Shown here: piece by piece, positions 32,303 through 40,341 of the stretch
Position numbering within the stretch: the stretch's first letter is position 1
Layout: each line of letters starts with the position of its first letter
Assembly: GCA_945639195.1 (NCBI GenBank)
Contig: CALZEE010000011.1
Span: 1 to 62,053, forward strand
Reading direction: 5' to 3'
Source: an uncultured Ignatzschineria sp.
GTDB taxonomy: Bacteria > Pseudomonadota > Gammaproteobacteria > Cardiobacteriales > Wohlfahrtiimonadaceae
Length of the DNA: 62,053 nucleotides
Translations under genes and position numbers: made by a program
The notes under the pieces: generated by a model
Database searches by the model: none
What the model was told of the DNA's origin: nothing
Seen by the model: only the letters and a program-made list of their open reading frames with translations

Positions 32303-32728
32303 CTATCTTCGCGCCATGCTTTTCTCTAGGGCAACAATATCCTGCACCAAGTAGAACATATCAAGCTTATGGGCAAACTCATTGACTGCTGATGAATAAG
32401 AATTGTGATCAAAAGACCCAACTCTTTTGCAAAATCCGCTTACTGTCTCCCCTTCTTTTCTCTCTAAGTGGAACTGCTGCAAAATATCTCTATGCTTTAA
32501 GCTCATCTTATTATTTGGATCATTGCGCATTGAGAGAAATACAAACGTAGCATCTTGAGTGAGCCTGTCTTGCTCAATGCCGTCTGGTAGTCGAGATCCA
32601 TCCGCATCGCTTCTCATCTCACCAATCTTTGCTAGTGGTGATGATTCAGGGAATCCATTACTGTCTAAAGTCCAACGCGCCCATGCCTCTAATACTGCGC
32701 GTGCTTGATTTAAATCCTTTCTACTCAT
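32303..32728 (-). CDS. putative late antiterminator, Q-like
   Basis: The 141-residue protein opens LNQARAVLEAWARWTLDSNG and has a later run of conserved-looking small helices (MSLKHRDILQQFHLERKEGE). Several lambdoid Q-type antiterminators open with a similar LE-x-W-x-R-W motif and have a downstream DNA-binding region. Position is decisive: it is the last gene of the PR operon, directly before a strong promoter and terminator pair that starts the lysis and structural genes. Family identity is uncertain. Confidence 0.5.
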   Translation of the reverse strand: MSRKDLNQARAVLEAWARWTLDSNGFPESSPLAKIGEMRSDADGSRLPDGIEQDRLTQDATFVFLSMRNDPNNKMSLKHRDILQQFHLERKEGETVSGFCKRVGSFDHNSYSSAVNEFAHKLDMFYLVQDIVALEKSMARR

Positions 32729-32739
32729 AATCCAATCCC

Positions 32740-33141
32740 CTAGTAATTTCTTGTTCTTCTAAAAACCATCATTGCAGCATCACGACCATGTTCATTAGTA
32801 CGCGCAACCCAACCTGTCATCTTCTTAAATCTCGCAGCATCAACCTTTTTGATGTTTTGGCGCGGATCTATGAGGAAGTATTTCAATTCATGCTTATTCA
32901 TGAACTCTTCCCAGATATTGGCATCACGCTTTACACTGCCGGCACCCTGTAATCGAGCCTTATTACCACTGTCGAATTTAAGCTTTCTCGCATCTTCGAT
33001 TCTGAATGTTGCGTCTTTATGCTCTAAACAGTAATCAAACGCGCCCAAGATTGTTGTTGAGAACACTTCCTTCAATACCCCATCAATCGCCAAAGCTACG
33101 CCCGTATTCGTGCCTATATCGAGCCCTATCTCTTTTCTCAT
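32740..33141 (-). CDS. RuvC-like Holliday junction resolvase
   Basis: The 133-residue protein has an RNase H-type fold. EIGLDIGTNTGVALA carries the first catalytic Asp (Asp8), FRIEDARKL a second acidic position near 48, YFLIDPRQN a central strand and HGRDAAMMVF the C-terminal Asp. It would resolve recombination intermediates before packaging. It partners with RdgC and SSB genes elsewhere in the prophage. Confidence 0.78.
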   Translation of the reverse strand: MRKEIGLDIGTNTGVALAIDGVLKEVFSTTILGAFDYCLEHKDATFRIEDARKLKFDSGNKARLQGAGSVKRDANIWEEFMNKHELKYFLIDPRQNIKKVDAARFKKMTGWVARTNEHGRDAAMMVFRRTRNY

Positions 33142-33554
33142 GCCATCCCTTTATTCGTTTTCTTGCGCGTTACGTCATTAGCGCAGATGATTGGAAGTGA
33201 TTTGGTTAATAAAAACAAAGTACGCGCAACACCGTCCATCAGATCAGCCCGCATGGCTGGGTCACTTTCACTCTTTTGGTGACAGTGAGAGCAAGACCAC
33301 GCAAAGATTGGATCAGGCGCTTTAAACCCGGTGCCGGTATTGCCGGCAATCCTTACATGGGCGCGTTGATCTCCAAAGCCCTGACACCCATCTAATCGAA
33401 TCATGCAAGGTACATTGCCATCTAGTAGCCACTTGCGGAGATCCGGCAGCTTTACTTCCTGAATCTCGATATGAAATCGCTCTGTGGCTGTATCGATGTA
33501 CTTTGGATCGTCTATTACGCTTTGAATGAGGGCTTTTATCTCTGACCTATTCAT
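33138..33554 (-). CDS. DUF1364-type putative nuclease (phage recombination region)
   Basis: The 138-residue protein contains MIRLDGCQGFGDQRAHVRIA, GNTGTGFKAPDPIFAWSCSH and C-x2-C-type cysteines (CSHC). This follows the DUF1364 pattern (VRIPG-x-C ... GAWACSACH). DUF1364 proteins are small HNH-like zinc proteins in the nin region of lambdoid phages. Its start and stop overlap neighbours by 4 bases. Confidence 0.6.
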   Translation of the reverse strand: MNRSEIKALIQSVIDDPKYIDTATERFHIEIQEVKLPDLRKWLLDGNVPCMIRLDGCQGFGDQRAHVRIAGNTGTGFKAPDPIFAWSCSHCHQKSESDPAMRADLMDGVARTLFLLTKSLPIICANDVTRKKTNKGMA

Positions 33555-33797
33555 TTACCACCACCCTCTTTTTCTTTCTGAAAGTTTGGGAATATTATGC
33601 TTTCGCAACTCAAGTACCAGATCTAACCCCAATTTATATTTGTCACCCACTGTGCAGCATGTAAATATCGGTCTCGGAGGTGGTGCGGGTTTTACTGTTT
33701 TCCCCTCTAATCTTGATAATCTTCTAACAATATCGAGATCAAATAAGGCTCTTCGGTATACCTCTTCGGAAACTAACTCATCTTCTTTCCATTTCAT
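33555..33797 (-). CDS. hypothetical nin-region protein
   Basis: The 80-residue protein is unrecognised. It is basic with a Pro-rich stretch VKPAPPPRPIFTCC. It directly abuts the next gene start and overlaps the upstream gene by one base, so it is probably real. Confidence 0.5.
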   Translation of the reverse strand: MKWKEDELVSEEVYRRALFDLDIVRRLSRLEGKTVKPAPPPRPIFTCCTVGDKYKLGLDLVLELRKHNIPKLSERKRGWW

Positions 33798-34081
33798 TAG
33801 TAGAGATCCTCCGGCAGTAGATATTTACGATCTTTAAATCGCAATTGATTTCCCCAACCTGTTATCTTTAGGGCCTCAGCTGGATCAACGAATCTATTCT
33901 TATTTGTGATAAACCCCCTAATCTCTGAAAGGATAGATTCAATATCATGGATGTTCTCATACCCCTCCTGCTCTTGAATAAAGTGATAATCAACGCCAAC
34001 CGATATTAAGCATCTCTCACATTTTCCATCCGTACCTATTGTTCTGATTGCCGCACAAACTACTTTCTCTTGCTTACTCAT
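33797..34081 (-). CDS. conserved phage hypothetical protein
   Basis: The 94-residue protein has an early CAAIRTIGTDGKCERCLISV with paired cysteines, and RGFITNKNRFVDPAEALKI. The latter follows a GF-x-T-x-x-x-RFVD-x-x-EA motif found in many small phage proteins of unknown role. It overlaps both neighbours by 1-4 bases. Confidence 0.6.
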   Translation of the reverse strand: MSKQEKVVCAAIRTIGTDGKCERCLISVGVDYHFIQEQEGYENIHDIESILSEIRGFITNKNRFVDPAEALKITGWGNQLRFKDRKYLLPEDLY

Positions 34082-34674
34082 CGTTCACCCCTTTTGGTTG
34101 TCAGATTACTGGTTTCACACAATCCCTCTCTTGCGTTCTTGTTATCTCCACTAACTTCGAGACTTCTCTCCCTCCAAACTCTCTTTGTGGTTATGTTCAC
34201 AAGTTCCTTGATTGCTATGTGATACGGCACATAAACAGCTTTGCCAAAATAAAATAAAGAATCTTTTAGCTTCCTAGCCATTTCGTAAACTTCACAAAAT
34301 TCACCATCAATACCCAAAAAATGTATCTCTCGAACCTTTATCAGAAGATTCTCGATATATTCTTTCTTTTCAGTATTGCTTTTAATGACTTTCTTTACAT
34401 CGCCTGAGTGACAGTAATAAAAACCATCTAAAAAAGTGCTCCCTTCATCCATAAAGCCTTTTAACTCTTTAAGCTTTTTTAAAATCAACGGTAAAAGGCG
34501 ATCCCAATATTTGTACTGCTTCCAATCCTTTCCTTGCTCTTCATTCCAATCATCAATAACCTTTTTAATCGAAGTATATTCACCGCCAGTCACAAGAAAG
34601 TAACGATCATCACCATGCTCATCGACAACGATCTTTACCCCTGGTAATTTCTCTATCAATTCTTTCATGCTCAC
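34078..34674 (-). CDS. hypothetical protein, PR operon
   Basis: The 198-residue soluble protein is unrecognised. It starts KELIEKLPGVKIVVDEHG and is mainly helical with many Lys/Glu. Overlapping starts and stops on both sides support translation. The C-terminal ~35 residues are Ser/Arg/Thr-rich and possibly disordered. Confidence 0.55.
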   Translation of the reverse strand: MSMKELIEKLPGVKIVVDEHGDDRYFLVTGGEYTSIKKVIDDWNEEQGKDWKQYKYWDRLLPLILKKLKELKGFMDEGSTFLDGFYYCHSGDVKKVIKSNTEKKEYIENLLIKVREIHFLGIDGEFCEVYEMARKLKDSLFYFGKAVYVPYHIAIKELVNITTKRVWRERSLEVSGDNKNAREGLCETSNLTTKRGER

Positions 34675-34997
34675 AATCTCTCCCCTGTAATCTCTACAAT
34701 TTCATCATCTAGCTGTTCAGTCCTGATGATCTTGATCTTGTATTTTGATAGCTGTTTTAATCTTCCCGGGTATCGCTCTTTTGCAGATGATTTAACCCTC
34801 TGAACCCTGAAAGCTCTCTCATGAGGCGCAATCACTGTTGGGTATCTCTGTACTTCTTTAACTGCATCGTTGTACGCGATCTTTTCTGCTTGATCTTCGA
34901 GATACTTATCGACATCTTCCGGCGATAGCCCCTGAATGTTCTGGATTAAGCGCCAAGGGTCTGAACCGACCCTTAACCTAATTTTTACAATCCCCAT
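34671..34997 (-). CDS. hypothetical protein, PR operon
   Basis: The 108-residue basic protein is unrecognised. It has a conserved-looking SDPWRLIQNIQGLSPEDVD N-terminus and a KELS/R-rich middle. It is coupled to the adenine methylase upstream (stop and start share one base). Confidence 0.5.
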   Translation of the reverse strand: MGIVKIRLRVGSDPWRLIQNIQGLSPEDVDKYLEDQAEKIAYNDAVKEVQRYPTVIAPHERAFRVQRVKSSAKERYPGRLKQLSKYKIKIIRTEQLDDEIVEITGERL

Positions 34998-35797
34998 TAC
35001 TCCCTCATGTTTATCAAGTACAAGTACTCTCTAATTCTGTTAGTTGAGATGCTTGTAGAGAACTCTTTGCGCTCAACATATGCCGGGGTAAATACTTCTA
35101 ATAACGAGTCTGTTTCACTCTTTGGACTTGAAAATAAAAGCGCTCTCCTGTCGTGTAGGCTCTTTATTAGCTCTACCCCATCTTTTAATCTGAAAAACTC
35201 TTCTGTTTTTGCTGCATACCCACTTTGGTTCGTCATGATGTACGGCGGGTCCGCAATAAATATTACTTTTGGGTCATTCTCGAACTCACTGATCAACTCT
35301 CTAAAATCACAACTGCGCCTTTCAACGCCCTCTAAGTACCCATCTGCACTAAGGGGATTCTTTACCACTTGGTAGTACCAAGTTCTCCCCATTAAATCGT
35401 CATAGTCATGAGCATAGTTCGCGGCAAACAATAACCAGCTCGATACTGTGATCCAATCAACGCGCCCAAACTTCTCCAAATGCTTATCAATGATCTCCTG
35501 AGTCTGCGCTCTACCCTCCTCATTGACTCGCTTGGCTTTCTCAAGCCCTACACTTAAGAGATTCCCCCTCAATTCTTCCGTTTCCGCGATCATTTCAAGT
35601 CGCCCCTTGAAGTTATCGTAGTCATTCCAAATAACCCGCGTGTCGGCGCTTTGAGCTTTAACTGAGTGAGAAACCAAGCCACTCCCACCAAATAGATCAA
35701 TAACTGTTAAACCTGAGAAATCGATCTTTTCTAAATCTCTCAACCAATTGCGTTTCTGGCCCAAGAATGGGAGCGGTGACTTTGAATATCTTTTCAT
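34997..35797 (-). CDS. DNA adenine methyltransferase, D12 class
   Basis: The product methylates N6 of adenine. Starting at the ATG at 35797 (AAAGG upstream) gives ~266 residues. The SAM-binding motif I region is SPLPFLGQKRNW and DLFGGSGLVSHSV, and catalytic motif IV is ADPPYIM, the DPPY signature. The target site cannot be read from sequence. It lies downstream of a com-like gene, recalling the Mu com-mom pairing, and could protect phage DNA from restriction. An upstream in-frame ATG at 35842 is less likely. Confidence 0.85.
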   Translation of the reverse strand: MKRYSKSPLPFLGQKRNWLRDLEKIDFSGLTVIDLFGGSGLVSHSVKAQSADTRVIWNDYDNFKGRLEMIAETEELRGNLLSVGLEKAKRVNEEGRAQTQEIIDKHLEKFGRVDWITVSSWLLFAANYAHDYDDLMGRTWYYQVVKNPLSADGYLEGVERRSCDFRELISEFENDPKVIFIADPPYIMTNQSGYAAKTEEFFRLKDGVELIKSLHDRRALLFSSPKSETDSLLEVFTPAYVERKEFSTSISTNRIREYLYLINMRE

Positions 35798-35861
35798 GAA
35801 TAAACCTTTAAAAAGACACTCGAGGTGTTCGCTTAAAGGCATTCATGATGCTCAGTTAAAA

Positions 35862-35984
35862 TTACTTACTTAAAATGTTAAAAGCTTTGCAGCGTGGACA
35901 TTTAATCTCTAATTTAGTGAATACTGCTTCGCATAATTTGCGGTTGCACTTCACACATCGGACTTCTTCTTTCTGATGACTCAT
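35862..35984 (-). CDS. Com-like zinc-finger protein (40 aa)
   Basis: The 40-residue protein has a four-Cys zinc site: VRCVKCNRKL and IKCPRCKAFNIL (C-x2-C ... C-x2-C). This is the layout of Mu Com, an RNA-binding activator of mom translation, and of com-like genes in other phages. Its ATG overlaps the rdgC stop (ATGA), indicating coupling. It is adjacent to a DNA methylase, as com is to mom. It is too short for most gene callers. Confidence 0.72.
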   Translation of the reverse strand: MSHQKEEVRCVKCNRKLCEAVFTKLEIKCPRCKAFNILSK

Positions 35985-36886
35985 TCATCACTCACCCCCT
36001 CCTTGGAGTAACATGCATTAAATAACCCAGTAGCAAGGCTTCTCACGGTATCAGCGAGTAAATACGCGTTGCTTTGTGCTACGGCATTCTGGTCATCTGA
36101 TAATTCGAGCTTCTCTTGGAACTGATCGAGGTAGCGCAGGCGTTTAAAGATGAAGTCTTGGCCAAGGCTAAATGTAACGATATCTTCGTGCGAAAGCCCT
36201 ACGCGCGTAACGCTCCAACCTTCTTCTAGGTTTAGCTCAATCTCTTTGGAGTCGAGCGGAATTCCCTTGTAGCGCGCAGTGCCACCCTCATCTTTGTTGA
36301 GCTCTTTCATTTCGACTTCATCTAAAAGACCAAAGCTGTCATTAATATGGCCCTGTCTTACCCAGTCAGTCATGATTGTCGGCATATCAACTTGTGGCGC
36401 GTACCCAACCACCGGCAGTGAGCCTAAGCTCTTTCTCAGTACCGCAGTTAATAGTGATGATTCCTTCTCTGTCGCTGCATCAACTACTAACCAGCCTTTC
36501 TCTAAGTCGATATACGCCATCATTGAGCTTTGTTCTGGATAAGCTTTCTTGATGAATACTTGCGTAACAGTTTCTTCTAGCTCTTTATATCTCGCTCTAT
36601 CAAGTAGATCGATTCCATGCTCTCTGGCGCGTCTCTCAATTTCTGTTGCAATCGCTTTACGTGAAAGCTTCTTGATGTTCATGCCTAAACGAATGAAATA
36701 CGCATTATTCATCTTCTCTACGAAGTTCTCGCCCTGACTAAATGCCGGCAACCAACCAAATGACACTACTTCTTGCTCTAAGCACTCACGTAATGGGTAT
36801 TCGGCAATAGCTGTAGTGAATTGTTCTTCTGTGAGCGTAAATGGCTCGTTAAACTTGTAAATGATGATGTTTTTGAATGGTTTCAT
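35981..36886 (-). CDS. rdgC: recombination-associated protein RdgC
   Basis: RdgC is a ring-shaped DNA-binding protein that limits RecA. The 301-residue protein matches the family: FKNIIIYKFNEPF at the start, SFGWLPAFSQGENFV, LRLGM-like YFIRLGMNIKKLS, and DLEKGWLVVDAATEKE. Phage-borne copies may tune recombination during replication. Its start overlaps the regulator gene end. Confidence 0.92.
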   Translation of the reverse strand: MKPFKNIIIYKFNEPFTLTEEQFTTAIAEYPLRECLEQEVVSFGWLPAFSQGENFVEKMNNAYFIRLGMNIKKLSRKAIATEIERRAREHGIDLLDRARYKELEETVTQVFIKKAYPEQSSMMAYIDLEKGWLVVDAATEKESSLLTAVLRKSLGSLPVVGYAPQVDMPTIMTDWVRQGHINDSFGLLDEVEMKELNKDEGGTARYKGIPLDSKEIELNLEEGWSVTRVGLSHEDIVTFSLGQDFIFKRLRYLDQFQEKLELSDDQNAVAQSNAYLLADTVRSLATGLFNACYSKEGVSDE

Positions 36887-37548
36887 GCTGTAATCCTTTC
36901 TGTTGTGAGTTTCTTAATAATCCAAGCTTCGCCTTTTGTAGTGAACATGGCCTGAGCATGCCCAGTTTCGGTCTGCTTCATTTCGCCGTAACCGCGATCT
37001 ATAAAGCCTTGCTTAAATACGCGCCCTCTTTGAACGGCTTTGTTATAAACGCCAAGATCATCAAGGAATCGATTAAGCCTTACCGCGGACATATTGAGTT
37101 TGCCGGCCACCTGAGTTGCATTAAGCAGATGGTCTTTCTCAACAACAAGGTCGTAATGTCGTACTTTTGGGGCTTGAGCCTCTAACTGCTTCGCTTGGTT
37201 CGCGGCAAGCTGTAATGCTTCTGAGAATGTTTGTGGTAATTGCGGCGAACTTTGGCGAGCGAATCTTTTTAGCGTTTCTAATACGCTTCTTCTTACCGCT
37301 TTTGACTCTCTCATTCCAACCAGAGTCATCTGCTCCATGCTGAGATCGTAGTATTTAACCGAGTTCCCGAAGCGCGGAAAAGTTTTCCCCGCTCCTAAAT
37401 CATCCAATTCATCCTCGACTCGAGCTACAAACTTTCTATTCTCAACTGGGCGCTCGCCAGCACTCATACGCGCCGGATTAATCACTTCGTTTAAAAAGTC
37501 ATAACTGCTCATTGTGAGAGTTTGGTTTTGTAATGTGAGATTAAACAT
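36883..37548 (-). CDS. phage regulatory protein, Rha/KilA antirepressor-type
   Basis: Starting at the ATG at 37548 gives ~221 residues; the upstream extension is only frame overlap. The N-terminal part resembles Rha (MTSYDFLNEVINPARM-like, VENRKFVARVEDELDD, SMEQMTLVGMRESKAV). The C-terminal half is a KilAC-type antirepressor domain (NATQVAGKLNMSAVRLNRFL and QGFIDRGYGEMKQTETGHAQ). Such proteins modulate lysogeny or early expression. It overlaps a zinc-ribbon gene by 8 bases. Confidence 0.78.
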   Translation of the reverse strand: MFNLTLQNQTLTMSSYDFLNEVINPARMSAGERPVENRKFVARVEDELDDLGAGKTFPRFGNSVKYYDLSMEQMTLVGMRESKAVRRSVLETLKRFARQSSPQLPQTFSEALQLAANQAKQLEAQAPKVRHYDLVVEKDHLLNATQVAGKLNMSAVRLNRFLDDLGVYNKAVQRGRVFKQGFIDRGYGEMKQTETGHAQAMFTTKGEAWIIKKLTTERITA

Positions 37549-37741
37549 CTTTATCCACCCTTGGTCCCAACATATCGAAGTGTCTGCTGCAGCTGCCGCA
37601 CTTCTTGATAATTCCGCGCATTTCTTCCGGCATTTCAAAGTGAGTAACGCCGCACTTGCATTTGATCGGGATTGCACCGTTCATCATTGCCTCGATAGCT
37701 CGCCTTCTTCTTACATACTTCTCATCAAGCGTTTCTTTCAT
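37541..37741 (-). CDS. small zinc-ribbon protein
   Basis: The 66-residue protein has Cys pairs IKCKCG (C-x-C) and KKCGSCSRHFD (C-x2-C), a probable zinc ribbon, and a basic N-terminus YVRRRRAIEAMM. No family is recognised. Its ATG follows AGGAGAAATT and it sits 25 bases after the dnaC-like gene. Confidence 0.65.
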   Translation of the reverse strand: MKETLDEKYVRRRRAIEAMMNGAIPIKCKCGVTHFEMPEEMRGIIKKCGSCSRHFDMLGPRVDKDV

Positions 37742-37766
37742 AATTTCTCCTTACCTACGTAGGTAA

Positions 37767-38528
37767 CTAAGCAGCTCTGTAATCAGACCAAGCGAAAGGC
37801 AAGAGCTTGCCGTCATGCTGGATTCTGCTCGTGATTCGTTGACCTACTGCCATCGTGAATGCATCCGGCGTAAGGTTTGAGATCATGATTGTCGGCTTCA
37901 TCTCTTCATAACGTCCGTTGATGATGTCGAAAAGGATATTCCTTTCGTTATCACTGCCGGCTTGTACTCCAACTTCATCAATGATCAAAAGATCGACTGA
38001 GCGATAGATTTCGAGAAGCTTCTGCTCTTCACCAGACTTGCCCCACGTATCGCGGATTGATCTAATGATCTGGCTTACTGATCTAAAGATCGTGTCATAG
38101 CCGTTATTTGCGATCTCGTTAGCTACTGCGCTCGCTAAATGCGTTTTGCCTGTTCCAACGCCACCAAGTAATAAGACCGGAGTTCCCATTTCTAGGTGAT
38201 CTTCAAAGCGTTCAGCAAACTCTTTCATTGAGTTCTTGATCAAGCCTTGTTGTTGATTCGTGATTTGGTAGCTATCGAAGGTGCAACGCTGAAAGCGCTT
38301 AGCAATGCCGTCCTTGCCACCTAAACGCGCCTTTGCTGAGTGTTCTCTGAGGCACTTTGGGCAATCTTCTTGGAATCGGTCTTGGAGATAATCCCCGTTA
38401 CTGAATCGGTAGTTGTACGCGCCATGCTTCTCGCACTCTTTCTTTTCAACTGGCAAGTGTTTGAGTTGAACCTTCGCGTAAACCCTTACCCCTTTGTTGT
38501 TCATTACTTCTTGAATTGATTTAGCCAT
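37767..38528 (-). CDS. DnaC-like helicase loader ATPase
   Basis: The 253-residue AAA+ protein loads the host DnaB helicase at the phage origin. An N-terminal Cys cluster (KECEKHG ... CPKC) precedes the core. Walker A GGVGTGKT is at 122-129, Walker B LLIIDEVG near 185 and sensor I TIMISNL near 215. It is immediately downstream of the O-like initiator, in the position of lambda P. Confidence 0.9.
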   Translation of the reverse strand: MAKSIQEVMNNKGVRVYAKVQLKHLPVEKKECEKHGAYNYRFSNGDYLQDRFQEDCPKCLREHSAKARLGGKDGIAKRFQRCTFDSYQITNQQQGLIKNSMKEFAERFEDHLEMGTPVLLLGGVGTGKTHLASAVANEIANNGYDTIFRSVSQIIRSIRDTWGKSGEEQKLLEIYRSVDLLIIDEVGVQAGSDNERNILFDIINGRYEEMKPTIMISNLTPDAFTMAVGQRITSRIQHDGKLLPFAWSDYRAA

Positions 38529-38539
38529 GATCTTTCTCC

Positions 38540-39292
38540 TTAAAGCCTTGCATTTCCGTAACCACCAGTACCAAACTCACTGTCATTTGCCGGCGCTTCA
38601 TCTTCTGGATAGTTGCCGTTATAGACTTTCTCGAAGTTCTGAGGACCGATAAACCAACTAAACGTCATCTTCCAAAACTTCCCTGTTTTCTGATTAACAA
38701 CTTTTCCACTTAAAAAACTACTCTTAGGAATCTTGTCGATTGCTTCATACAAACCATCAATGCCGTAATCAGCAATACGCGCCTTGATTGATTTATCAAT
38801 CGGACCCCCTGCAACAATCTTTCTCATTTTCACGGGAGCCACTTCATTCCATTTTTGAAGAAGCTCATCGCGATCATAAGAAGATGGTTCATTGATAGGT
38901 TCAGAAGAGTGACTGGTTCTATGTGCATCTCCTGCACTACCTACTGGTGAATCTCCTGCACCACCTTGTGCATCTCCTTCACTAGGTAGTGAATCTCCTG
39001 CACTACCTAAATCACTTAAAATTGGAGCATCTAAAGTTAGGTGATACAGGTTAGATTGCTTCTCATTGTTCTTCGTTCTATACTCTTTACGAAGAAATCC
39101 CATTTCTTCTAGCTTATTAATGTGGTTGATAACTGAACGTCTACTAATCTCGCATTGGTCTGCGATATGTTGATGAGACGGCCAACACTCCCCCGAGTCA
39201 CTGGCGTTATCAGCTAACTTAATAAGCACTAACTTGCGGAGTGGGTTCCCAACCTTTATCCGCATAGCTTTAACCATTAGCATCATACTCAT
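38540..39292 (-). CDS. replication initiator, O-like (winged-helix N-domain)
   Basis: The 250-residue protein has an N-terminal winged helix (KLVLIKLADNASDSGECWPS, HQHIADQCEISRRSVINHIN) and a C-terminal domain that would contact the loader. In between, a low-complexity segment (GSAGDSLPSEGDAQGGAGDS) is encoded by four tandem iterons, as in lambda O where the origin lies within the gene. The neighbours (cro upstream, dnaC-like downstream) fit. Confidence 0.82.
   Translation of the reverse strand: MSMMLMVKAMRIKVGNPLRKLVLIKLADNASDSGECWPSHQHIADQCEISRRSVINHINKLEEMGFLRKEYRTKNNEKQSNLYHLTLDAPILSDLGSAGDSLPSEGDAQGGAGDSPVGSAGDAHRTSHSSEPINEPSSYDRDELLQKWNEVAPVKMRKIVAGGPIDKSIKARIADYGIDGLYEAIDKIPKSSFLSGKVVNQKTGKFWKMTFSWFIGPQNFEKVYNGNYPEDEAPANDSEFGTGGYGNARL
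38923..39008. repeat. four ~20-bp iterons (candidate phage origin)
   Basis: Units of GTG(C/A)ATCTCCT(G/T)CAC(T/C)A(C/G)(C/G)T begin at 38923, 38947, 38968 and 38989, spaced 24, 21 and 21 bases. They lie inside the O-like gene. Conserved core is ATCTCCTGCAC. Confidence 0.8.
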
Positions 39293-39296
39293 ACGC

Positions 39297-39524
39297 TTAC
39301 TCCTCTAAACTTCTTATGTACTTCCAATCAATGTCTGGACGAATCTCCTCGCACTTAATTTCTCTATCCGTCGCTTTTTCTATTGCGATGCAATATTCCG
39401 CACTGAGCCTTTGTCCAGTCGAAGAAGCTTTTCTGATATAACGAATCGATACACCGCCATGCTCTTCAAATGATTTTCTCTGCTTGAGATCAAGCCTATT
39501 GATGTAACTTAAAAGTTTTTCCAT
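39297..39524 (-). CDS. Cro-like / YdaS-type repressor
   Basis: The 75-residue protein has a Cro/YdaS-type helix-turn-helix (EEHGGVSIRYIRKAS, LSAEYCIAIEKATDREIKCE). It is the first gene of the PR operon, facing the cI gene across OR. It is predicted to bind the TTACC-N4-GGTAA operators. Confidence 0.82.
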   Translation of the reverse strand: MEKLLSYINRLDLKQRKSFEEHGGVSIRYIRKASSTGQRLSAEYCIAIEKATDREIKCEEIRPDIDWKYIRSLEE

Positions 39525-39548
39525 TTATCCCTCTCTTTCCACAATCAA

Positions 39549-39618
39549 ATATTACCATTTGGTAATGATAAGTCAATACCGTTTGGTAATTTACCTTTTG
39601 GTAATTTAGTGAGATAAT
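39549..39618. promoter_or_regulatory. OR operators with PR and PRM promoters
   Basis: Three operators of the form ATTACC-N4-GGTAAT lie at 39551-39566, 39575-39590 and 39590-39605. PR (-) is TTGACT (complement of 39571-39576), 16 bases, TAATAT (complement of 39549-39554). PRM (+) is TTTACC (39590-39595), 17 bases, GATAAT (39613-39618). The first operator covers the PR -10 and the third covers the PRM -35. Confidence 0.87.
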
Positions 39619-39646
39619 TAAGTTATTGATATAAGGAGGTGGACAC

Positions 39647-40297
39647 ATGAGAGACATCACAGCTAACAGAAGAGTTAATTTAAAAAGATGGATTGATACT
39701 CACTACAATGGTGTTCAAGCAGAATTCCTTGAAGTAATCGGGATTAACCAAGGAGAGCTCTCCGGCTTATTAAACAAGAAGTCATTTGGGGAGAAGAAAG
39801 CTCGCAGTATAGAAGATGTGGCAAACATGCCCTTCTTATACTTAGACAAAGACCCTAATGAACTCTCGCCAGCTCGTAATGAAATAAAAGGACATGTTCC
39901 TGTAATCTCTTGGGTTGCCGCAGGATCATGGTCGAGTGTATGCAACGTCTCGTCTCCAACAGAGATTGATAAATGGTTACCTTGCCCAGTAAAGCATAGT
40001 GATAATACTTTCGCGCTTACAGTTAAAGGCATTAGCATGCAAAACTCAAACGGATCAAAGCCATCATTTGAAGATGGAGATATCATATTTGTTGACCCTG
40101 ATGTTGAGCCTGAAAATAAAGACTGCGTTATCGTTCAGCTTGGTCAATGCGAAGAAGCCACATTTAAACAAATCATTTTCGAAGCTGGTAGAACATACCT
40201 GAAGCCACTAAACCCGGATTGGCCAGAAAAGATTATTGAAGCTAATGAGTCTGCGAATATCTGCGGAACTGTCATTGGAAAATGGGTAACAATGTAG
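39647..40297 (+). CDS. CI-type prophage repressor (LexA/S24 family)
   Basis: The 216-residue protein has an N-terminal helix-turn-helix (residues ~20-60, GVQAEFLEVIGINQGELSGL) and a C-terminal S24 self-cleaving domain. The cleavage bond is Ala92-Gly93, nucleophile Ser130 (VKGISMQ) and general base Lys174 (ATFKQ). RecA would trigger cleavage and induction. The strong site AAGGAGGTG precedes the ATG. Confidence 0.93.
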   Translation: MRDITANRRVNLKRWIDTHYNGVQAEFLEVIGINQGELSGLLNKKSFGEKKARSIEDVANMPFLYLDKDPNELSPARNEIKGHVPVISWVAAGSWSSVCNVSSPTEIDKWLPCPVKHSDNTFALTVKGISMQNSNGSKPSFEDGDIIFVDPDVEPENKDCVIVQLGQCEEATFKQIIFEAGRTYLKPLNPDWPEKIIEANESANICGTVIGKWVTM

Positions 40298-40341
40298 ATC
40301 CTTCAAGCTACTGATTATTTTTTATTATAAAAAGGAGTTTT

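Noticed and set aside
38881..39010. Iteron block considered as a CRISPR array
   Set aside because: Units are 20-24 bases apart with no unique spacers and lie inside a coding gene.
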